64,000 bases of DNA from Paralichthys olivaceus (taxonomy: Eukaryota; Chordata; Actinopteri; Pleuronectiformes; Paralichthyidae), in the NCBI RefSeq assembly GCF_024713975.1, contig NC_091112.1, positions 1,778,001-1,842,000 on the forward strand, in the 5' to 3' direction. Positions 53,845 through 64,000 of this stretch are shown one piece after another; within the stretch, counting starts at the first letter, position 1; every line of letters begins with the position of its first letter. Both the position numbers and the translations under genes were made by a program. The notes beneath the pieces are model-generated. The model made no database searches. It was not told the DNA's origin and saw only the letters and a program-made list of their open reading frames with translations.

Positions 53845-54025
53845 GGCGGCTGTGGCTCAGGAGGTAGAGTGGATCGTCCACAGACACGAAAACTACCCCT
53901 GACAGCTCAGTGGACAATGTGTGTGATTGACGTGTGACAGAAAAAACACTTTGTGAACGAGTGAATGTGACTGAATGTGAACGGTAAAGTGTCTGAGTGG
54001 TTGATAAGACAATATAAATGTATTT
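53845..54025 (+). mobile_element. tRNA-derived SINE fragment in class I gene 2 3' region
   Basis: Same SINE insertion as at 39811-39990, nearly identical, including the internal gap. Confidence 0.65.
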
Positions 54026-56195
54026 AAATGTTGTGATGGAGAACATCACTGCTCAGGGTGAAACATTTCACGTCTACATGTGGAATAAAGTGCTTCAATC
54101 CTCTGGAGCCTGGTGAGCAGTGACACTAGAACTCGCAGCTCTGAGAAAATGTGAAGTTTTTAAAATGGCCAAAGATCAGTTCAGTGACTCAGCGTTTTTC
54201 GAACCTTTTCATTTTTGCAGTGTAAATGTTAACGAGGCTAAAACAGAAAAGTCCCTTGTCCCTAAAAACTAACAGGAAATCTGAAGAGAACCTTTCACAT
54301 CAGAGGCTTAAAACATCCCACAACCCTTTTATAATCTCAACTCAAATGAACTTCTAATGTTTAAGAGCACAACAAAGCATGAATATAACCAAACAAACAA
54401 AACACAAGCAACTCTTGATTCATTCATTTCTTGTTCAGGCCAATTCAAGATAGAATCAAAACTAGATTTTTATATGATTCACTTCAAGAAATAAAATAAA
54501 AGCAGAATATTTACACAACTGGAAAACTAATTTTGTACTGACACTCGTGTTGTGTGTACGTGTGTGAACACAACTTGTTATTGTGTGTAATCTGATGTCA
54601 CCTGGTATAAATCATGAAGAAGTATATTTCCTGTAAATGACATTGAATCATTAACTGAATGATTTGTGTACGAGTCACGTGATCAAGACGATTCACCACA
54701 GTGAAGATGAAGAACTTTATCCATCCACTTTCTATTCTGCAGAGACACTATGAGGACTGAAGTGTGTCACTGATTCTCAGCAGGTGTACAACACACAGAG
54801 AAAACCATGTACAACATCTGCAGCTCATTCACAGTCTCCATTTACGCAGCATGTTTTTCAATTGTATGAACATTGATTGTGTCACTTGTCCAAATCACAC
54901 CAGATTCAACGCTGCACTTCCTCGGGCCCTTAACAACACACATGTCGAGTGTGAAGCAGATCAAATGAACGGTTCTCCAGAGACGTGAGTCACATACAAA
55001 CAGATTTCTGGAATCATTAGACAGGTTATATTTCCAGACCCTAAGATGTGGATGTGTGGGCGTCTATATATGTATATTTACATTTGTATTATTTAGAAGG
55101 ATTTTACAAGGATGCCCCAACACCAGGAATATAAAACTGAAACTATTTTGATATCACCAGTTTATGATGTGAGTGATGAATAATCAGTGAACTCCCAGTG
55201 TAAGGGGGAGAATGTGGTGACACTGCTTCTTGTTCCAGTGCAAACGTCCATAAACCTAAAGTGAAAAAAAGAAAATGAAAGATTAAATGTTCAGTTCCAC
55301 AAAGCCACGTAGTTTATGTATTTACAGTATTGAGACCTAATATTTCCACGATTCCCTCATTTAACAGTGAAACCAAATTTTACTCAGGAAAAAAAAAGGT
55401 TTTATCAACGTTTGAATTGTTGTGTCACTGCTGATATTTGAGTTTTAATTTCAACATTGAATCTGTTAACGTGAAGGTTTCTGATCTGTGCCTTGCTCTT
55501 AAAAATCTCAAATGATTGTTTTGGTTCTAATTAAAACAGAGGTTTTACACATGATCACACACGTGTTACTTTGCACTTAGTTTAAGTTTTGTTGAACATA
55601 TGGAGCAACTCACTGTGTTCAGGAGGACGTCTCACTTGAAGAAATAGAAACTTTATCTGGGTTCAGAGGCTTTAAGACGTTTGGATCATTTCCAGCTGTG
55701 AGGTCAGAAACACATCATGAGACCATCCTCCTCTGAACAGACACTTTTATTACAAACAACCAACACTGCAGGGAACAGTCCTGAAAACTCTCTTCAGCAC
55801 AAAATGAAGCCTATTTAATCTCCGGAGGGTTTTCTAGAGTCCTGCACTGGGTCAGGTTCCTGTGGGGAGCCTCAAATCCATTGAAAGAAATATTGGCGGT
55901 AGTGTGGACAAGGCCTAAGTGAGCATTTGTGGCAAATTTGAAGAAATTCCCTGAAATCATTCTTGAGATATCGTGTTCACAAGATGGGGACGAACAGATG
56001 AACAGCCTGAAAACATAACGCCTCCCTGACTGGCGCCGGTGTGGACCAATAAAAAGTGGAGCAAAGAGGAGTTGGGGGTGTTTTATAAAACTGGACATGT
56101 TCGTACTTTCAGCTGCTGTGTCAACGTGACGTGACGTCCTAATAAAGCATATTAGTATAAAAAGAAAACAGAGTAGAAATAGAAGTTTTACTTAC

Positions 56196-59100
56196 GAGAT
56201 GGGAGACATTCAGCTGAAATAAAAAGAAAATACAAATAATTTCAGTTATTACAGTTAAAAAAACAAACAGAATTTTGTCTTTGTTTTTTCTAGTGGCGAT
56301 CCTCCTCAAACGATCCACAATATACTGTCACTTTTCATTGTTTGTGTGCTGGACGTTGTGTGCGGAGCTTTTTATGAACAGTCTATGGTGCAGAGTGAAG
56401 TTAGAAAACTTTGTGTGAACCCTGCAGCTCTTGAAACAGATGTTGGTGTGTGAGGAACTGAAGTTTGTTTCATGAGGTTTGATCCGGACGAAGCATTCGT
56501 TAAAAAACTCTGAAATAAAAACACCAGAAAAATATTGGACAAAGCTTCTGTGTTGGTCTCTCACCATTCCTCTTCCTGTACACGATGAATCCAACGACAG
56601 CGAGGACGACAGCGAGAGCGACCACTGCAGCGACGATGATGATGATGATGGTGGTCACGTCAGTGGGCTTCTCTGTTGAGTGGAATAAAAAAACAAAGCA
56701 TCACAACCTGAACAGATGAAGCAGGTTTAGACGACAACAATCTCCCTGAACCACAATCCTGTACAATAGACACAACAAACACACACAATCAACCTGTTTC
56801 TTTGTCCGGCTGTTGTTTTTAACACTGATCTAAATTTATTGATAAAAACTGATGAAAGAAAATGACCCAAAACCAACAGAGAGAAAACTTCTCCTGCTAC
56901 ACGTCAGCATACATGACCTGCAGGACTGTTAGTGGAAATGAAACGTGTTTCCCACCGTCATCACTGATTCAAGTCTCACCTCTGTTGGACTCCACTGAGT
57001 CTTTGTCCAGTCTTTTGACAATGTCCTCCTTCACACCAGAGATCTGGAACACACAGTCGTACCTCCTCCAGTCTTCAGGTGGGATTGATGAAACCTGCAG
57101 GTCAGTGCTCATCTGGAAGGTCCCGTCATGGTTGGGGAGGACCTCTCCGACGTACACGTCCTCATGAAGCTCCTCTCCGTCTTTCCTCCAGAACAACATG
57201 GCTGAGTCGGGGTAGAAACCTGTAGCGTGGCAGCTGACTGGAGAGGAGGGAGACTTCTGGAGGAGAGACATCGAGGGAAGCTCTGGGGAGAAAGAAGAAA
57301 GACAGTTTATGGGTCATTCTAATGTATTGTATACTAATAATACCATTCCTGTTTGATTCCATTGATTTAGCATCAGTCATGTCTGTTCATATACGAGACA
57401 AGTGAAGAACTGTGAGATGTGAGCGAGACAGAGGCTGAAGTGATGCAAAGACACTGGGTGGACGATATGACGTCAGAGTAATATCACAGTATTTATTGAA
57501 AGGTGACAGTTTTATATCAGGATATTTATTTTCCTTATACAAACACAAAGTAAACCTCATGTACTGAACAGGTCCTGATAACTTCTGGGTCATGTTGGTA
57601 TTTTTTGTTAAAGTGCAAAGTGAGCGCAGGTCAGTCGGGGGGTGAGGAGGGAGGACACTCGGGCTGTGTCTCAATTCAGGGGCGGTCTAACACATTCACA
57701 GTAACATGAGGTCACTGTGACCTCGACCTTTGACCTTCAGGCTCCAAAATCTAATCAATAACTAATCGATCTCTGAGTCCAAGTGAACGTTTGCACCAAA
57801 TCTGAAGCTGATCTGATGACATCATGTTCAAGAAAAACAAACATACTTTGTGAGGCCACCGTGACCTTTGACCTTTGACCTTTGACCACCAAACTCAAAT
57901 CAGTTCGTCTTTGAGTCAAAGTGAATGTTTGCACTAAATCTGAGGAAATTCTCTAAAGACATTCTGGAGATATCGTGTTCACAGTGATGGGACGGACGAC
58001 CCCAGAACATAATGCCAACGGCCACTAGGTGTCGCCAGAGCAGAGGCATAAAAAGAGCAGTGAGAGAGAGAGAGAGAGAGAGAGTAAGAAATGAAAGAGG
58101 AACATCATGTTCATGGAGGTTATGTGATTTCACCTGTTCTCAGCAGAGAGCTCTTCCCATGCTCCACGAATATCTTCAGCCAGTCCGGACACTCCTGGAT
58201 TAAGTAGTTCTTAAGATGAGCAAGTTGAGCTTTATTATTATCCCACTTCAGTTTGGTGATAACAGCCTGTGGTCTTTGAGTGATCCACGTCTCTGTCTCC
58301 AGGTCCAATGATATCAAGTCTTCTCCATCATAACCAAACTGTTCATAACCTTTAACTTCTCCAGTCTCATCGTCCCATTCACAACTGTACATCCACTGGA
58401 TGATGTGGACACCTGAGAGAGAGACAGAGATCTGAGCTGTTGTTACACATCTTCACCACATACACACACACACACACACTCACATACACACACACACTCT
58501 CTCACACACACACACACACACAAACACACACTCACACACACACTCACACACACTCACCCCCCCCCAGGTTTCTGTAGCATCAAACTAGAACATCACTCAG
58601 TCCAGTACAAACCTCCACCAAGGCCCAACACTCACCTCATGAAAACACATTTAAATTCACTAGAGACACGTTTTTATGACCAAGTTGCACAAACTCATAA
58701 ATATCAGTCACTGAACATCTTATTTTTGAACAAGATCCATGAGTTACTCTGGGAAATCAAGGAAAATGTTGAAAAAGCTAAAGAGATAGAAAATATTCCT
58801 GGATCAGCTCCTGATCTGCAGCTGAATTTAAAGTTCTTCTCTGACCCATAACACATCCATCCACACAGTTTACTGCTCACACCAAATTCACAGTTGTTGA
58901 TAAAGATTATTTTCTGCTGATCCAGTAATAAATGTCTTCTTCAGCACTACACTATATAAATGTCTTCTGGCTTTGACACTGTGTTTGGGTAAATCTAATC
59001 CAACGTGTGATTCTCTGGTGTGTGTCTTATTTTGTGGACACACTGTGGTCAGCACAGTGACATGAATCTGCTGCTCTACTGTTGATTTGATATATTTAAG

Positions 59101-61008
59101 GTTCAAACTAATCATTCTGCTCGTTGTTGATTCTGGATTTTGTTAATGAATCAATCACTTGTTTAAACTGAAGCAAATATCAGAAAGTAGTGAAAATGTC
59201 TGTCACTGTATTTAATTCATCAGAAAGTAAGAGAAGCAACAAACTCTAATATTTAAGAAACTTCACAAAACATTTCAGATTTTTACTTGTTAAAAAAATT
59301 AAATCTATTGATCACATGTTTGATTAATTAGTAAATATTTGAGATCAAATAAATGAAAATATGTGTGTGTGTACTCGCAAGTGTATATGTGTGATTGTGA
59401 GTATGTGAATGTTATTGTGTGCATGTGTTTTTGCGTGTGCGTGTCTGTGTGTTTTTTTCTGTGTGTGTGTGTGTGTTGTTGTTATTATTAGAGAGTGAAA
59501 CGTAAACAAACCTTCAGTCTGGTTGAAGCGTTCCTTTGCGATTTCAATGTCGACTTTGAAGGTCTGCTGTTTACCCAAAAATGACCTAGTCTCTCTCTCC
59601 CAGTAATGTGAATCTGTTGCCTTCAACATCCAGTCCTGTTTGAGTTCTACTTTCATTGTGTTGCTGTCATAGTGAATGATCTGAACTTCATCAACATAAC
59701 CAACACCCACAAACTCTGGAAAGTTTGGGACTTGAGAGGACCCAGTGTAGAAATACTTCAGAGAGTGAGTCCCTGCAAGAAAAAGTTAAAGTGACTTTAG
59801 TTTTCAGAATGTTTAATAAATCACTGCACTCAGAGTCAAGAAGACATGAAGTACAACATATGAGCTGTTAGTGGTTTCTCTCAGTCTATATATAAATATA
59901 TATATATATATATATTCCTCCATATATACACATATACATTTATACTGGACCCAGCTAACAAAACAAAGTGTGACGTTGTTACAGGAAGGGCTTGACTGTG
60001 TTTTAAATGTATAGAATGTAGATTTTTTAATATGTATGTTTGGCACTGATTCCAAAGATGTTAATGTCAAATACTTATGACAAAGTCATGTAACTGAGAC
60101 CTTATGTTTAAATGTTAAACCATTAGATTCATGATAAATAACTAGAACTGTAATAATAATACAAAGAAAACACAAATATGACCAAACAGAACTTGAATGA
60201 AGAAAATAAACATGTATGTTTTTATCCCTGTTTTAAAATATAAAGATAAATGCACATCTTCTTTGTTTATTGTGCACAAATGAAATTGGTGCATATGGAC
60301 CAACACAAACACTGATACCTTCATATCTGAGACAGACTCATATCAAGCAGTCAGGCTTTAGTGCAGATGTGATCACATTAGAAAGTATGAACAGACATCT
60401 GTCATTTCTTCATTATGGAGGCAGCCTCATCATGAGTCTTTGTCTCCCTGCTTCTTTTCACTTCTATCATTTACATTCTAGATGAATTTGTGTTGTGTGT
60501 TAGTAATAATTTGTGTTGATGGTATTGGAGTAGGAGGTCACATTGATAACAGATCATTCATTAGTAATGTGTCATGTCAGTCATGTTACTCACGGTCTTT
60601 ATGCCTAAATGAGGTTGAATATTGAACCAACAAAGCAGGAAGCTGTTTGTCCTCAGCACTTTCTGTATCTATGGAAACAGCGCCACCAACTGACCACAAT
60701 AAAAACCGAAACTGAGTCGTCGCCTTATTTGTCAGTTGAGCCAGTTTAGATGAATAATTGAGGTGTTTGATGGGAAATGAATCATCAACCATTAAACAGA
60801 TGTTCAAATATATGTATTTACATCAATAACAGTCTTGATTCATATCAACAGACTGAACCTGTTATTTCTCCACAACTTGTTATAAACCAACATGAAACAC
60901 GAGACACGTCATGAAGAACTCAGTGAAATAATCAAGTAGAAACTAGAACTCACTTGCCGTCGCGCTGTGTGTTCCTGCCAGTAGAAGCAGGAAAAGTAAA
61001 GTGTGCAT
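56196..61008 (-). CDS. MHC class I heavy chain, U lineage, gene 2
   Basis: Exons on the minus strand: leader 61008-60954; alpha1 59772-59512; alpha2 58412-58134; alpha3 57282-56980; transmembrane 56672-56565; short tail exon 56213-56196. Lengths of all six equal those of gene 1. Alpha1 begins [15 protein letters not shown] (Tyr7) and keeps Tyr59 (SHYWE) and Arg84. Alpha2 keeps Thr143/Lys146/Trp147 (ITKLKWD) and Tyr159 but has Phe at 171 (WLKIFVEHG). Against gene 1 I count about 16 differences in alpha1 and 19 in alpha2, but one in alpha3 (MSTDLQ for MSADLQ). The tail exon reads AECLPS where gene 1 has AKCLPS; its downstream end is as uncertain as in gene 1. Frames are open throughout, so it looks expressed. 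Classical or near-classical function is likely. Confidence 0.93.
57700..58020. repeat. Dispersed repeat in class I gene 2 intron 3, longer form
   Basis: Same family as 43770-43950, with three tandem TTTGACC-type heptamers and an additional internal segment. Confidence 0.7.
58463..58566. repeat. (CA)n microsatellite in class I gene 2 intron 2
   Basis: Interrupted CA repeat with CTCACA units followed by a short C run. Confidence 0.9.
58600..58860. repeat. Dispersed fish repeat in class I gene 2 intron 2
   Basis: Contains 'GAACAAGATCCATGAGTTACT', 'GGGAAATCAAGGAAAATGTT' and 'GCTCCTGATCTGCA' in the order of the 17.1-17.4 kb fragment. It is absent from the same intron of gene 1. Confidence 0.6.
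59361..59475. repeat. GT-rich microsatellite in class I gene 2 intron 2
   Basis: Interrupted GT tract, the counterpart of the tract in gene 1 intron 2. Confidence 0.9.
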
Positions 61009-61144
61009 TGTGAGCGGTGCTACATTTCTCTTTGCTGGACCGAAGGTAGATGAGGTCTTCTGTCCACAGAGAGACGGACTGTGGCTCCAGAGACAAAAAC
61101 AACGAGACGAGAGGACACACAGAGAGGAGGGGACATCATCTGAG

Positions 61145-61176
61145 CCAATGAGAATTCAGGATCAGCCTTACGTCAC
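61145..61176 (-). promoter_or_regulatory. X2/Y-like promoter module of class I gene 2
   Basis: Same GTGACGTA (61176-61169) and inverted CCAAT (61149-61145) as gene 1, but with 19 rather than 20 bp between them. Confidence 0.65.
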
Positions 61177-61370
61177 TTAAATCCAGGTGAAACTCACCAA
61201 ACTAGGTTGTGAACCAAAAGTAAAAGTAAAGTTCTGGTTGTTTTAGGCTGAATATTGTTAAAACTTCACATCTTGTATATTGTACTTGTAGGATAATGTA
61301 TTTTTAAGATTATTTATATGTAGTTCAATGTATTTGTAAGATAATGTAGTAATAGGATAATGTGTTGATA

Positions 61371-61562
61371 GTGTACTTCTAGTATAATATATCAGTAGGA
61401 TAGTGTACTTGTAGTATCATGTATTAGCAGGATATTGTACTTGTAGTATAATGTATTAGCAGGATAGTGTACTTGTAGTATAATGTATTAGCAGGATAGT
61501 GTACTTGTAGTATAATGTATTAGCAGGATAGTGTACTTGTAGTATAATGTATTAGTAGGATA
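61371..61562 (+). repeat. 32-bp minisatellite, six units
   Basis: Six tandem copies of a 32-bp unit starting GTGTACTTGTAGTATAATGT and ending AGCAGGATA. The inner units are nearly identical. There is no spacer between units. Confidence 0.93.
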
Positions 61563-61570
61563 GTGTACTT

Positions 61571-61913
61571 GTGTGTAAAAGGAGTTAAAACTCATTCTAA
61601 ACGTGTAAAATGTATGTATTTTGTGTCAAAAGAAGAAGAATTGTGTTAATTGTATAGCCCACACAGGCTGATGTTGTGGTAACTGTGGGAAGAGTTTTGA
61701 AAAAGTGTTAAAAGTATTGAACACACAAGTACAAACAAGACCAAAACAGTAGAGTTTTTTACAACTGCTACGACCCGTTCAAAACTGTGAAAACTCTTCA
61801 CACAGTTACCACAACATCAGCCTGTGTGGGCAATTAACACAATTCTTCTTCTTTTGACACAAAATACACACATTTTACATGTTTAGAATGAGTTATAACT
61901 CCTTTTACACACA
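61571..61913. mobile_element. Fold-back (long inverted repeat) element
   Basis: Arms 61571-61698 and 61790-61913 are inverted copies of about 125 bp with few mismatches, separated by 91 bp. A 21-bp phrase (CAAACAAGACCAAAACAGTA plus G) occurs directly repeated in the spacer and just outside the right arm. It adjoins the transposase relic and probably derives from that element's terminal inverted repeats. Confidence 0.8.
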
Positions 61914-61979
61914 AGCTCAAACAAGACCAAAACAGTAGATGTTAACTGGTGAATTTTCAATTGCTTTCACACGGTTTGT

Positions 61980-62860
61980 CAAAACACAAAACCTCATGTT
62001 CAAAACTAATGGATTGAATACTACATTGATCACAGCTGATTCCCGTCTCACCCAGCTCAGGTGCAGCTCAGATTTATGGTTTTGTACTTGCCTACATATT
62101 CACCCTTCCTCAACCCAATAGAGGAGTTTTTCTCTGCCTGGAGGTGGAAAGTGTTTGGTCTCCACCCACATGACCAAATGTCTCTTTTGGAAGCCATGCG
62201 TGCCGGATTTGAGGACACCAGTCCAGAGGACTACCAGGGATGGATAAGGCACTCCAGAAGGTTCTTCCCCAGGTGCATGGGAAGAGAGAACATTAGATGT
62301 GATGTTGATGAAAACCTGTGGCCTGATGCTAGAGAGAGGCAGGATTAGCCCCTCAATTATTTGTTCGAATTACCGTATGTACTTTTAGTTTCTACCTTTT
62401 TTTTCTCATTACTGTAATTCCACAAATTACAACAGACTATTGAAGCAAACTGCTAGTTTTCATTTACCTTAAAGAATTGTTATGTTCTAAAAAATGTAAT
62501 AAATCATGTGAAAGAATTTCACTCTTTTCTTTGAAGAACATATTACTTTGTATGAAGTCACTGGAATTGATCAAACTGTAAAGATGAAAAGTTTGTATTT
62601 TCTGTATTGGTGTTTGATGCTAATGTTTTTACTCTCAGTGTGTTCTGAGTGACAGTGTGTGTTATCTCAGTGAGGGTTGTGCATAGTGTTTGGCTGCACT
62701 GAGCGTGTTTTGAGCCATGTGTTTAGAGTTGTGTTGCTTGGAATGAGTTTTGCAGGTGATGTGAACTGTTTAGCTCAGGTGACTGTTGGGAGTGCAGACT
62801 GTAGTTAGAGTTTTGCACATGTGACTCCAGTTGTGCCCACTGTCGTTTAGCAATCGAAAA
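61980..62860 (+). pseudogene. Relic DNA transposon with C-terminal DDE transposase fragment (IS630/Tc1-mariner-like)
   Basis: The frame 62061-62348 reads LPTYSPFLNPIEEFFSAWRW and later GWIRHSRRFFPRCMGRENIR, ending ENLWPDARERQD. 'YSPFLNPIEEFF' is the last catalytic block (with its Glu) of DDE_3-type transposases. The N-terminal DNA-binding domain and first two catalytic Asp residues are missing, so the copy is 5'-truncated and cannot encode a whole enzyme. The 500 bp after the stop is probably its 3' non-coding end. Family placement is by motif memory only. Confidence 0.75.
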
Positions 62861-62920
62861 AAACTGGAATGAACAAGTGGGTTCTGTCCCACTGTCAAGG
62901 TCCAGATACACAACTGAGGG

Positions 62921-62975
62921 GTGTGTGTCTGTGTGGGTGTGTGTGTTTGTGTTTGTGTTTGTGTGTGTGTGTGAG
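62921..62975. repeat. GT-rich microsatellite
   Basis: Interrupted GTGTGT/GTTTGT tract. Confidence 0.88.
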
Positions 62976-62989
62976 TCTTGATCTGAGGA

Positions 62990-63360
62990 CAGATCACAGT
63001 GATTATCTCATTTGTCTCTTTCAGGCACTGAAGCTTCTTGTCCTCCTCGTTTGTCCACATTCCTCTGGCGTCCAACAAAAGACGTCCTGCACCAAAGACG
63101 CTGCATAAATGTCTAAAGGAAAATATATGATGCGATGATCTCATGAAAAATATTTGCCTGTTAGAAACATATGTAAACGTGGGCTGTGAACTTTGTGGAT
63201 GGAACAACGGAGACTTATCACAAGAGAAAACCAAAAGCTTATTCAAGACCTACTTTTGTTTCTGTGTCTCGTGTCCTCGTGTGACCTCTGTCCCGAGCGT
63301 CCTCCAGAAAACCTGCAGCGTCACCGGAACACGAATGTCTTTTTAGGTGATCTGTGTTTA
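62990..63360. other. Unresolved possible exon
   Basis: Acceptor-like sequences bound this piece on both strands (plus TCTCTTTCAG near 63025; minus TTTGGTGCAG near 63090). Short frames follow each, but neither translates to a family I know. It may be the end of an unknown gene or chance. Confidence 0.2.
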
Positions 63361-63621
63361 TTCTGACAAACAGTAAAGAATCAATCCTTCAGTGAAGTTC
63401 TGCTCTGAAGTGCAACACATTTCTCATTGTGTTTTCTTATTTGTGGACCGTTTTCTTTCGTTGCTGCTGAGTTTCCATTGTGTTCTGTGATTTGTTGTTG
63501 TGTTGTGTACTTCGTAGCCACCGTGCGTCCACTGTAATACTCGTTATTTTATATATTATCTGGTTTTATTGTGAAATCGTAACCGGAACATGCATTGCTT
63601 TCAGTGGCGGTTTTTAAAGGT

Positions 63622-63633
63622 GAAAGTGAAACT
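63622..63633 (+). promoter_or_regulatory. IRF-E/ISRE upstream of the right-edge gene
   Basis: GAAAGTGAAACT is a perfect IRF-E and the same 12-mer as in the tap2 promoter. It lies 104 bp above the start codon at 63737. Confidence 0.7.
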
Positions 63634-63736
63634 AAAATGAAAAAGGAGTTCAGGGGAAAACCAGAGATCTGTACACAGCAGAGTGTGAGTGTTACCAGCA
63701 GCTCAGAGAAGAATCTGCAGAAAGGAGACAAACACA

Positions 63737-63797
63737 ATGAGCAACTTTTCTTCCATTTATAAACTCTGCCTGCTCACTGTCACCTGCTGCATCCAAG
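63737..63797 (+). CDS. First exon of an unidentified signal-peptide protein (gene cut by window end)
   Basis: ATG in good context (CACAATGAG) opens 20 codons rich in Leu, Cys and Thr (SIYKLCLLTVTCCIQ) that end at a strong donor (CCAAG|GTAGGT). This looks like a leader-peptide exon. The upstream ISRE and position beside the class I genes suggest an interferon-induced immune receptor or secreted protein. No later exon lies in the window, so the family is unknown. Confidence 0.55.
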
Positions 63798-64000
63798 GTA
63801 GGTCTACCTTTCTGCATCATGTTAGAAACAGGGGAGACTCCTTCATGTGCAGGTCAACGCTCCATCTGACATGTGATCCAATAACTAACATCCCTCAAGA
63901 ACAATGGACATGTGACTCCTCATGTTCATTTCTATCTTTTCAACACATCAGGAAGGAACAACTTGGACTTTCAGTTGATTGAAATACAGTAAAACGTGAG
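63798..64000 (+). other. First intron of the right-edge gene (incomplete)
   Basis: No further exon with a convincing acceptor is visible before the window ends. Confidence 0.4.

Larger units (their letters stand above)
53341..61562. repeat. Segmental duplication, copy B (class I gene 2)
   Basis: Matches 39248-47022 and then 50162-50380. The homology runs through the 3' SINE, all gene exons, the promoter and into the minisatellite flank. This shows that the duplicated unit originally included the minisatellite and that the 3.1-kb block was later inserted in copy A (or excised from B). Confidence 0.93.

Noticed and set aside
57162-57674. Extra minus-strand frames within class I gene 2 (and their twins at 43233-43745)
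   Set aside because: They are intronic or out-of-frame readings around alpha3, identical in both copies only because the DNA was duplicated.
61371-61562. Regular 32-bp repeats resembling a CRISPR array
   Set aside because: Units are contiguous, with no unique spacers, and the genome is vertebrate; this is a minisatellite.

Overview
The window is vertebrate nuclear DNA, most likely from a percomorph teleost fish. Genes are split into many small exons with consensus GT-AG splice sites. The gene set and order are those of the teleost core MHC class I region: brd2, then tap2, psmb9, psmb12, psmb13 and psmb8, then U-lineage MHC class I genes. CA/GT microsatellites, fish-type LINE and SINE fragments and short dispersed repeats fill the introns and gaps. 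I cannot name the species from sequence alone.

Layout. 779-5113 (minus): all 11 coding exons of brd2 (823 codons by my exon sum), with non-coding 5' sequence and a CCAAT-rich promoter out to about 8.6 kb. 8.6-17.7 kb: no gene seen, only simple and dispersed repeats and two GC-rich patches. 18233-24319 (minus): tap2, 11 exons. 25395-27804 (minus): psmb9 (beta1i). 29206-31750 (minus): psmb12, a fish-type extra beta1 subunit. It is head to head, 123 bp apart, with 31874-35130 (plus): psmb13 (beta2i type). 36104-38356 (plus): psmb8 (beta5i). 39.2-47.0 kb and 53.3-61.2 kb: two copies of a roughly 7.8-kb segment, each holding one complete-looking class I heavy-chain gene on the minus strand. Between them lie a 3.1-kb insertion carrying a 1.4-kb hexamer array, a LINE fragment and minisatellite remnants. 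61.4-62.9 kb: minisatellite, fold-back repeat and a relic DDE transposase. 63.6-64.0 kb: an interferon-type promoter element and a signal-peptide-like first exon of a gene that runs off the window.

How the genes work together. psmb8, psmb9, psmb13 and probably psmb12 supply catalytic beta subunits of the immunoproteasome that cuts cytosolic proteins. tap2 is half of the peptide pump into the ER, and the two class I heavy chains present the peptides. Perfect IRF-E/ISRE 12-mers lie just upstream of tap2, psmb9, psmb8 and the unknown gene at the right edge, and one lies in psmb13 intron 1. tap2 also has an adjacent kappa-B site. Both class I genes carry an X2/Y-like (TGACGT...CCAAT) module of the kind bound by RFX/CREB/NF-Y with NLRC5. 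The cluster therefore reads as one interferon-responsive antigen-presentation module.

Most notable observations: the two class I copies are nearly identical outside the peptide-binding exons but differ at many sites within them, and one lacks Tyr171; their X-Y promoter spacing differs by one base; psmb12 has Met where PSMB6 has Arg45 and PSMB9 has Leu45; PSMB8 carries Val31 (A-type pocket); psmb13 intron 2 is a GC-AG intron; the hexamer array is open in one frame on both strands for about 500 codons; and a 10-bp duplication flanks the insertion that carries it. I found no prokaryote-like system, CRISPR array, tRNA, rRNA or recognisable retroviral element.
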